Source: Martensiomyces pterosporus (taxonomy: Eukaryota > Kickxellomycota > Kickxellomycetes > Kickxellales > Kickxellaceae). From it: 13,335 nt of DNA. The translations under genes and the position numbers were made by a program. The notes under the pieces were generated by a model, which searched no databases, had not been told where the DNA came from, and saw only the letters and a list, made by a program, of their open reading frames with translations. The stretch spans positions 65,248 through 78,582 of the forward strand of contig MU603990.1 in assembly GCA_025201845.1 (NCBI GenBank). The letters are read 5' to 3'. Below are positions 1-6,154 of the stretch, one piece after another (the stretch's first letter is position 1; every line of letters begins with the position of its first letter).

Positions 1-2
1 CG

Positions 3-203
3 TTCCGCACCACCCCCATGGACAAGGAGGAAACCGTGCCAGCACCATTGGCCCCAAAGAACAGGAGGAACAGAAAGAACACCAAGAAGAGGGAATCTGC
101 CGCCGCCCCTCCAGCAAGCAACGCCGAGGTGAGCGCAGAAATCCACGCCCTGCGAGAGCAGGTAGCCAATGTCGCTGAGCTTTTTCATCAGCACCATTTT
201 TGA
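3..203 (+). pseudogene. Retrotransposon gag C-terminal fragment (copy A), cut by the window edge
   Basis: The frame is open from the left edge and ends at TGA 201-203. It encodes a lysine/arginine-rich stretch (NRRNRKNTKKRESAAAPPAS) and then a short amphipathic helix ending in HQHHF. Copies B and C in this window end the same way (ITQHHF, DQYHF), so these are three copies of one element. A basic linker plus a coiled-coil-like tail just before a protease frame fits the end of a Gag protein of an LTR retrotransposon. No CCHC knuckle is visible. The upstream part lies outside the window. The start is unknown; the ATG at 18 is probably internal. Assignment to Gag rests on its position before the protease, not on a domain match. 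Confidence 0.6.
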
Positions 204-474
204 GGCGGCCGGGGGCCGTGAGTGTTAACAATACATTGATTGACAACACAAACGACCGTCCGGCCATTGCCAAGGGCAAAACAATGGTGCAAGCTATCAG
301 CGGAAGCAACCACAACGGAAGCGTCGCGACGGTAACGGCCGAGATTTCGGGCCAGCTCGTGGAAGCAGTGGTGGACACTGGTGCCGGCGCCGCATTTGTC
401 GCAGAGGCACTCTGCCAAGAGCTTGGAATCGATGTCGACCAGAGTCTGGCCACCCAGTACACCACAGTGAATCT
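200..474 (+). pseudogene. Retropepsin-like protease fragment (copy A)
   Basis: The frame is -1 relative to the gag fragment and overlaps its stop codon. It carries EISGQLVEAVVDTGAGAAFV, which holds the D-T-G-A active-site loop of retropepsins with the hydrophobic strand before it and the usual A-F-V after it. Homology with copy B ends near 472, where the sequence turns into the spacer of an inverted repeat. Everything downstream in this frame is antisense of copy B, so the protease is truncated after about 90 residues and no reverse transcriptase follows. This is a dead fragment of a Ty3-like or related LTR element; the clade cannot be fixed from a protease alone. Confidence 0.7.
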
Positions 475-830
475 ACTACGTGGGCATCCATCAGTGCCGA
501 CACTCCGCCGATCCGTATGGAAATCTTTGCCATGCCCGTTGTGCTGTGTCGCCCAGGATTTACTGTGGTGTAATGGGTGGCCAATCTCCGGTCAACCTCG
601 ATTCCAAGCTCTTGGCAGAGTGCCTCTGCGACAAATGCGGCGTCGGCACCCGTGTCCACCACTGCTTCAACGAGTTGACCTGAGATCTCTGCCGTTACCG
701 TCGCGACGCCTCCGTCGTGGCTGTTTCCGCTGATAGCTTGCACCATTGTTTTGCCCTTGGCAATGGCCGGACGGTCGTTTGTGTTGTCAATCAATGTATT
801 GTTAACACTCACGGCCCCCGGCCGCCTCAA
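475..830 (-). pseudogene. Retropepsin-like protease fragment (copy B)
   Basis: On the minus strand this repeats the copy A protease (LVEAVVDTGADAAFVAEALC) and continues about 28 residues further, through a segment containing MAKISIRIGGVSALMDAHVV. That segment looks like the second half of a retropepsin, with alternating hydrophobic strands. The frame then runs into the antisense of copy A, so the rest of Pol is missing. As in copy A, it starts in the -1 frame across the gag stop. It is the longer of the two protease copies. Confidence 0.7.
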
Positions 831-1045
831 AAATGGTGCTGGGTAATAAGCTCGGTGAGTTTGGCTACCTGCTCTCGTAGGGCTTTGAAGTTGGCCATCT
901 GGTCTCGGAACTGGGCGGTCAGCTTAGCGATGCCGGCTGGAGGGGCAGCCGCGGGCTCCGCCTTCTTGCCGCTCCTCTTGCCCTTCCTGTACTTGGGAGT
1001 CGATGGTGGTGGAATCGACTCCTTCTTGTCTTTGAGGGTGGCGCT
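827..1045 (-). pseudogene. Retrotransposon gag C-terminal fragment (copy B)
   Basis: The minus-strand frame encodes a proline/lysine-rich stretch (STPKYRKGKRSGKKAEPAAA) and then a heptad-like tail (QMANFKALREQVAKLTELIT) ending QHHF and TGA. It aligns along its length with copy A (shared AAAPPA, REQVA, QHHF). Homology stops near 1045, where copy C begins on the opposite strand. The open frame that continues to 1213 beyond this point is antisense of copy C and should not be taken as part of the protein. Confidence 0.6.
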
Positions 1046-1195
1046 GACCGCCCAGTTCCAAGTCATGCAAGAACAGATGGCCAAATTCCAAGCCATGCAA
1101 GAGCAGATGGCCAAATTTGCCGAGCGTCTAGACCAGTACCATTTTTGAAGCGACCGGAGACCGTGAGTGTAGGCAATAAATTGATTGGGCGAGCG
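1042..1195 (+). pseudogene. Retrotransposon gag tail and protease start (copy C)
   Basis: The plus-strand frame starts at ALTAQF (matching KLTAQF of copy B), passes through two 10-residue repeats, and ends DQYHF and TGA at 1146-1148. The protease frame starts again in -1 with the same context as A and B and reads RPETVSVGNKLIGRAK before a stop. Copy C is more diverged than A and B. Its 3' boundary is not clear; recognisable similarity ends near 1190. Confidence 0.55.
1056..1115 (+). repeat. Two 30-bp tandem repeats in gag copy C
   Basis: Units 1056-1085 and 1086-1115 differ at two positions. They encode FQVMQEQMAK and FQAMQEQMAK, a predicted helix or coiled-coil segment. Copies A and B have a single version, so this is a duplication specific to copy C. 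Confidence 0.8.
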
Positions 1196-1473
1196 AAGTG
1201 AGGTAGCAAGCAAGTGTATTAGAATAAAAGCGAAGGGGCTGTTTGCGAAGCTAAAGAACCTCTGAGGGGGAAAGCTGGATCATCAAAGTATTTATGTACG
1301 AATCTGCCCAAGCCTTGCAGACAATCCCGACAACAGCATCAACAAATACAGTGTTCTCATTCGCATTACTGCTGCGTGTATTTAGATCGCGAGGCACAAA
1401 AAGCATGTTTGACATGCTTTGCTTTCAAAAGCAAAACCTCGACAAGTGAAAAGCGTACGATGAAATTGGTTAT
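1196..1473. other. Gap holding the 3' flank of F-box-like gene 1, with two adjacent hairpins
   Basis: No gene is visible. The stretch may include more retroelement sequence next to copy C, but I could not find LTR ends. Two perfect hairpins sit side by side just past the stop of the minus-strand F-box-like gene. The first has arms 1401-1408 and 1412-1419 (8 bp, 3-nt loop). The second has arms 1418-1424 and 1429-1435 (7 bp, 4-nt loop). In the gene's orientation they would lie in its 3' UTR, about 40-75 nt after the stop. A minus-strand ATAAAT-like A-rich element occurs near 1288-1296. Any role in 3' end formation is inference. Confidence 0.4.
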
Positions 1474-3102
1474 CTATGCTGCCTCAGAGTTCATTACACG
1501 CAGGCTGAGAAGGTGTGGAAACCTGTCTCCATGCTCGGCAACAAAGGTTCTCATACCAGGGACATACAAGCCAGGGACAAACAAGAATTCCAGAGATGGC
1601 GCTAGTAGCACAGAGCAGCGCACCACACTCAAAACAGCGGTCAATGGCCTCTGTCCGTACGCATAAATCCACAGCTCCTTCACATTTGTCGTAATAGATG
1701 GCACACGTGCCGAGTCTTCTCCAAGTATCTCCTGAAGGCTGGATTCAGTGTCGTTCCCATCTTCGTATATATTTCCCACCTGGAACTTCCGTAGCCTTGG
1801 CAGCTGAGTGACAACCCTGGCAAACGAAGACAAGTAAACGTTTGCAACGATGTTGAGCTCTTGAAGCATGACCCAGTTGATTTGCTTGACAATAAACGTG
1901 GGCAGCGCGGCGCCATCTACTCTCAGTTCGACGTATCTGACAGCGGATTCGCAGCTGAACAAGTCGCAAGAAAACCGGTCAAAGTCGCCATGTTCCTTGT
2001 GCGCAATCCCGCCGATTTGGATCCTCATGCACGAAATATCCAGCAGGACCCGAAGATCGAAGGACTTGACAGATTGGAGCGACCCAGAGACGTCAACAGA
2101 CTGCAGGGGCGATTTAACAAACATCGAGTAGAACCCACTGTCGTCGTGTGGGCTGTTGCGGATTTCCAGAAATCTCAGCTCTGGGAAATATAATTTATGA
2201 AATTGATGGCTAGGCACAGCATTTCCAGCCTCATTGCTGTTCATGCTGCTAGACTCGCGTTCACTTGCCGCCGGAAGTCGAAATACAAGTGTCAAGTGGC
2301 GTAGCTTTGTGAATAAAACGTATCCAGGAGTGCTGTTGATGAACGGTCGCCAAGAATAGCCGTGCGGGACATTTTGTAGTGACAAGACCTGGAGCGATGG
2401 CGCCAGCACATATGGCAGCTTGTATGTTGCCTCGGAACCCAGTCTGATCTGTAAGTTGGCCAGATGCGACGAGAACGATGGCCAGTCGAAGGAAATTGGC
2501 ACCTCCTTGCAGACAAGTGAGTGCAGCTGACAAATATATCTACTAGTCAGTGCGCTGGATAGGAGCCCGGAGAAGCTGGATGGGTAGCCAAAGGACATAT
2601 TCAAACAACCAATGTTTGGAGCGTGTCGCGCAAAGTAGTCTGTTAGCCGTGCAGCAAACGCCTCGCTATCACTCTTGCCTGAGCTAGGGATGGTGCTGTC
2701 CATAGGGTCGCTTTGAAAGTAACCCGTGATTTCGAGCTTGCACGCCTTCACCCACCGCACTGAACCAAACCCGAGAGTATCCAGGTCATGGATAATATCT
2801 GCAAGGCCGTGTGGAGACTCAACAAGCTGTATTTTTAACCTTTTAGCCACACTGCTGCAACGTTGGGAAACGAAGAGACTGATGTTTGACAACGGGGTGT
2901 AGCAAGCCCCTTTGAAGCAGTACTCCAAGTACACTGCGTTGTACACGTATTTAAACATATACTCTCTCCAAACACGGCAGACTGAAGCGAGTGGCAGCAG
3001 CTGTCTGAACTCGCTGATGCTGTCTTCCTCTTTCAATCCATGGTAAAAGTACGCGAATATCTCTTGCAGTATATACACGCACAAATTAGTAATGTGCGCC
3101 AT
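1474..3102 (-). CDS. F-box-like/leucine-rich-repeat-like protein 1
   Basis: Single-exon frame of 542 residues from ATG 3102 (G at -3, G at +4) to TAG 1474. The N-terminus has an F-box-like pattern: LCVYILQEIFAYF, a short linker, then LLPLASVCRVWREYMFKYVY, with the leucine/proline and cysteine-arginine-x-tryptophan positions typical of F-boxes. The rest is about 450 residues of irregular leucine-rich segments (for example LRFLEIRNSP, SLEFLFVPGLYV), as expected of a solenoid substrate-binding domain. F-box proteins usually recruit substrates to an SCF ubiquitin ligase through Skp1; whether this divergent box binds Skp1 is unknown. It is paralogous to gene 2 at 6155: both begin MAHI, share FYSMF-x-x-SPLQ in the middle and FPHL near the end. 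No signal peptide or membrane segment is seen, and no internal stop. Confidence 0.8.
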   Translation of the reverse strand: MAHITNLCVYILQEIFAYFYHGLKEEDSISEFRQLLPLASVCRVWREYMFKYVYNAVYLEYCFKGACYTPLSNISLFVSQRCSSVAKRLKIQLVESPHGLADIIHDLDTLGFGSVRWVKACKLEITGYFQSDPMDSTIPSSGKSDSEAFAARLTDYFARHAPNIGCLNMSFGYPSSFSGLLSSALTSRYICQLHSLVCKEVPISFDWPSFSSHLANLQIRLGSEATYKLPYVLAPSLQVLSLQNVPHGYSWRPFINSTPGYVLFTKLRHLTLVFRLPAASERESSSMNSNEAGNAVPSHQFHKLYFPELRFLEIRNSPHDDSGFYSMFVKSPLQSVDVSGSLQSVKSFDLRVLLDISCMRIQIGGIAHKEHGDFDRFSCDLFSCESAVRYVELRVDGAALPTFIVKQINWVMLQELNIVANVYLSSFARVVTQLPRLRKFQVGNIYEDGNDTESSLQEILGEDSARVPSITTNVKELWIYAYGQRPLTAVLSVVRCSVLLAPSLEFLFVPGLYVPGMRTFVAEHGDRFPHLLSLRVMNSEAA

Positions 3103-3300
3103 TTCTGTCCATTGGAAGAGAAAAAAAAAAAGTGCAAGGAAAATATATTTAACGACGAGGGCATGGAAAAGAGCAAGGCTTTACTTGGGTGGTTGCCATA
3201 AATAAGAACAGCAGCGTGCACAAGACCACACATCACACCGTATACATGTGCATGCATGCCAACTCGCTAATTCGGTTCAATGAGCCAGGTATAGAACCAT
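3103..3300 (-). promoter_or_regulatory. Upstream region of F-box-like gene 1
   Basis: On the minus strand, a run of 11 T (3121-3131) lies about 19 nt before the start codon. A TATA-like AAATATATTT (3141-3150) lies about 40 nt before it. A pyrimidine-rich leader just before ATG also occurs upstream of gene 2. The TATA assignment is by position and sequence only. The remainder to 3300 shows no gene. Confidence 0.35.
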
Positions 3301-3466
3301 GTAATGTCCCCTAGACAGCTGCAGAGGACAGCGTGTGCTTGCCTAGTTTGTCGCTCCGGTGACATTGTTTCTTGTGCTCCTTTGCTGACCCCGCTACGGG
3401 GGCGCTTCTAGTTTCTTGACTCTTAGGTTTACTGGAAATGCATCGGCACCATCACTCACATCACAC
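3301..3466 (+). mobile_element. Short LINE-tail repeat, copy R1
   Basis: The sequence begins AATGTCCCCTAGACA and ends GGAAATGCATCGGCACCATC plus a CA-rich tail. It aligns along its whole length with copy R3 (12671-12827, opposite strand) and with R2 (12213-12320). The diagnostic core TGACCCCGCTACGGGGGCGC corresponds to the GCCGGCCCTGCTATGGGGGC-type core of R3. The 3' half is also homologous to the end of the LINE at 11300. It is diverged (stops in every frame), and I see no flanking duplication. Confidence 0.65.
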
Positions 3467-3559
3467 TATTAACGCAAGGGCTGCTGGTTTGGGTGTGATC
3501 CAAAATAATATGCCCTTCTATTACCCCTTCACTTGTTGCTCGTTCCTTCTGTCGCGGTC

Positions 3560-3725
3560 GTTAGCAACTGTAAGGGTCACATCTGGGAATGCAGTGGTGA
3601 GAGCGTATGAGTGCTCACTAGTGCGCAGCAAGCTACAGATTGATAAGGAGCTTTGCTCCCTTATCCCACCCGCTGGTTCTTCTAGCTTGTCTTTTAGTCA
3701 AGTCCATTAGAAAGTACATAGGCTC
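3560..3725 (+). mobile_element. LINE 3'-end fragment, copy L2, internally deleted
   Basis: The plus-strand translation RAYECSLVRSKLQIDKELCS matches the minus-strand LINE at about 11430-11500 (SLVRNKLQIDRELC). Over 18 aligned codons I count 7 purely synonymous third-position changes, so the parent was protein-coding here. About 75 bp are missing between CCGCTGG and the tail, shifting the frame. The tail then reads AAAGTACATAGGCTC, the LINE terminus. The stop of the AAA/nuclease gene lies only about 20 bp downstream on the other strand. Confidence 0.6.
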
Positions 3726-3743
3726 ACAGGAACCCAGGAGAAC

Positions 3744-4960
3744 TCAGCTATCAAACACTCTGAACTTGTCGTTGGTGCGCTCAGTTATCCAGCCATGCTC
3801 GTTCACCCACCCGGTGTTGTCGCTGGCAATGTACTGCTGGTCCCACTCCTCGATCGTTGTCCCGCCATTTGTGTCGGTATACCGGACATTCTGCCTTGGC
3901 TGTGCGCGTGCTCTCTTCTCTCCCGATGCCGGCCTCCACATGCGTTGCCTGGTAGCCACAGTCCCCATTCCAATTGCCACGCCAACATCGAGCCTCCTGT
4001 GTGCGTGGCTGATGTCTGTTGCATGCCTCCTGCCTATGATATGCTCGAGCCCCTCCTGCGCCTTTCTGAACTGGTGGTTAGAGGTCTGGCTGCTACCTTC
4101 GCCGATCCGCTTGAACTCGAATGTCACACACAGTGGCTTTGGCCTGTCTGGACCGCAGCTCGGAAACACGACACTCCAGTCAAAGCAGCCAGCACCGCTC
4201 TGCCCCTCATTCATGGAGATCGGCCTCATCTCGCCCTGGGGCAGCGGCAGCACCATTTTCAGCAGGATGAAAGTGTGGAAGACGTATGCGCTTGTTACCT
4301 CGTGCATGGTTCTGCTGGCATTCGAGAGGCGCTGCAGAACGTCCTTGAACTGCTGGTGGATGTCGCGCATGTTACCAGCATACAGTTTGTCCAACATTGA
4401 CTTGCACTCGTTGGTCCACGCAATGCTGCTGTCGTTGTCGAAGATGACTGCCAGCAACACGTCGTCCCATGTCCTGCGGTGCTCTCCATCGCGGATCTTC
4501 AAGGCACTCGACTACTGCAGTGCCAGGTGGTTGGTGCACAAAAGCAGAGTGAATAGCAAGGGCATCTCACCATACTTACCTTGAGTTCGAGGCGAATCAC
4601 TGGATGCTTGCAAAAGTACTGGTTCAGGAACTCTGGCTCCCTCTCTTTCAGCAGAGTGCTCTCAAACAGCCTCTCGTGTGCACAGTGGCATGCCTGCTCA
4701 TCTATCTGTCCATCCATGGGGTGAGCGTTGCTGCTGTTGACCACGTTGAGGAGCTCTTCGACGATCGACAGGTTGAACGTCTTGCCAAAGCGCCTTGGCA
4801 GGCAAACGCACACTGGTGCTCTTCCACGCTTCACAAACGCCTTGCATATCAGCGTTTTGTCGACAATGATGCCCGCGTTCCGCGCCATCACGCCAAAGCC
4901 CAAGCCCAAGCCAGTCTGGATTCGCGTTCCTGGCACCTTTGACAGCGCTACACGACACAC
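3744..4960 (-). CDS. AAA-ATPase-like domain joined to PD-(D/E)XK nuclease domain, middle missing
   Basis: Two exons are visible on the minus strand. Exon 1 (about 4960-4580) carries IIVDKTLICKAF and the phosphate-binding loop LPRRFGKT, followed by a predicted helix, then HPVIRLELK. This is the start of the AAA-ATPase-like (DUF1703-type) family. Exon 2 (4511-3744) carries VFHTFILLKM, NEGQSGAGCFDWSVVFP and VTFEFKRI, then KAQEGLEHI. That is the usual order of the PD-(D/E)XK domain found at the C-terminus of this family, with catalytic aspartate at about 4181, E-x-K at 4118-4110 and the downstream helix all present. The joined product lacks the second half of the ATPase (no Walker B or sensor region). 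The first in-frame ATG (4888) falls inside the domain, so an upstream exon is likely. A basic segment with a GG/GTAAGC donor near 5190-5290 is a candidate, but no splice joins it cleanly. Role unknown; it may be a decayed copy. Confidence 0.65.
4512..4579 (-). other. 68-nt spliceosomal intron in the AAA/nuclease gene
   Basis: The donor is CTCAAG/GTAAGTATG (exon ends at 4580), a near-perfect consensus. The acceptor is a tandem CAGTAG. Splicing after TAG (4512) keeps phase 0 and gives LELK joined to SSALKIRDG. Splicing after the first AG (4515) would begin exon 2 with an in-frame TAG stop. The frame is broken without splicing. No strong branch-point consensus is obvious. Confidence 0.75.
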
Positions 4961-6154
4961 TCAAGCCAGCCAGCCATGCAGCCGCCCTGTGCTTACCCTG
5001 TGGGTGTGCTGCCCTCCTGCTGCGACGTGTCAGGTTGCCACAGAGTGTACTCTACACCAAAGAGCGGTTTGCCGAAGGGAGCCAGAGAAAAGGTCAGCGT
5101 CAACCCACGTCATGCAAGGCTCGGAGCTGATGTTGGAGCCTCGTTTCCTGCAAACTACGGTGCTTGCTTACCCAAGTCATTTGGGCCACCAACACCACCA
5201 CTGCTGCTGCCAGTGTTTTGAGACTGCGCGCTTTGTGCTGCTCTGCGGCGCTTGTTCTGGCCCGAGCCTGGTGCCACCCGCCGCTTGTGTCTGCGAGTGC
5301 TGGAGGCAGTTATTTCCCTTTGTATGTGTGAGTAAGCAGAATGCGAATGCAAGAGCGAGTGGTGTGCAGCGAGTGGAGAAAAAGGGGAGCAGCAGAGGCA
5401 AGATGCTGCGCCAGGCGAGTTTCGTGAAGCTCGTTGGCAGCGCGCTCTGTGGCGGAGGGCTGGGGGCGGGAGCAGCTGGCATGCCGCCCTTGCCACCCAC
5501 CAATCGCAGCGTTGATCACCCGATTTGGTGCTGCGCAATCAGGCAGGCTGGGCGGGCAGGCGGAGTGGCTGCGGCAGTGCCCAGCCTATGCCCCGCACAT
5601 GCCTCGCTCCAGCGCAAGGCGCCTGCCACCACCCGCACACCCACGCTCAGCGGCACCACTGGTTTCATTGGAGTCCAAGGCGCGTGCAGGGGACGAGTCT
5701 CCTCTGTGTGGCCGCGTAGTGGCTTTCTCAAGTCTTCTGGGGCTGCCTCCATCTGTGGACAGCCCGTGGGCTGGTGCCAAGGGCGACAGCAGCCAGCAGG
5801 CTTTGGCTCTCTCGGAGAAGCCCAACAAGTCTCCAGCTGCTGCTGCGAGCAAGCACCGTCTGTCTATAGCCAGCCCTGGCAGTGTGGATGCACGCAATGC
5901 TGTTGCTTTCAAAGCTGGTGCACTACCTCCCTCTGCGGAGTGACTAAGAGCTTAGTGATTCGCTCACAGAGCCAGGCCAGAAAACAAACACCCTTGTGGT
6001 TTGCATACATGCATAAGCAGGTATTGCTTCTGTGGTTGATGTGGTGTAGAGTCCGCCGTTTTGACAACAACCCCAGCGGAAATACCCACTGCTCGCTCTT
6101 CTCCTCTGTTCACACTTCAGATACTCCACTTTTTCATTACTTTCTTTTCTCAAC
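4961..6154. other. GC-rich low-complexity gap between AAA/nuclease gene and F-box-like gene 2
   Basis: About 1.2 kb rich in CAG/CTG, GCC and CT runs. Long frames are open here on both strands (for example 4728-6167 plus), but they overlap each other, lack recognisable domains and have repetitive Ser/Ala/Pro/Cys composition, so I read them as chance frames in GC-rich DNA. On the minus strand, a basic stretch (QNKRRRAAQSAQSQ) followed by a GG/GTAAGC donor near 5190 could be a 5' exon of the AAA/nuclease gene. The last 60 bp before 6155 are a pyrimidine-rich leader typical of fungal promoters. Confidence 0.4.

Larger units (their letters stand above)
189..841. repeat. 282-bp inverted repeat of retroelement protease with 85-bp spacer
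   Basis: The left arm is about 191-472 and the right arm about 558-839, in opposite orientation. Reading both arms in protease orientation I count 19 substitutions and no gaps, about 93% identity. All differences lie in the spacer-proximal part. The outer 117 bp (189-305 against 725-841) are identical. The spacer 473-557 belongs to copy B, because copy B's protease frame continues through it. The structure is a head-to-head fold-back of two fragments of one element. Confidence 0.85.

Noticed and set aside
1005..1022. 9-bp inverted repeat GGAGTCGAT/ATCGACTCC (996-1004, 1014-1022)
   Set aside because: Lies inside gag copy B coding sequence and is explained by chance within codons; no link to termination or a mobile-element end.
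827..1213. 128-residue minus-strand protein as a whole
   Set aside because: Only the part from about 1045 downwards is gag copy B; the beginning is antisense of copy C.
3640..4584. 314-residue and 201-residue plus-strand frames
   Set aside because: Antisense of exon 2 of the nuclease gene, whose minus-strand product has recognisable catalytic residues.
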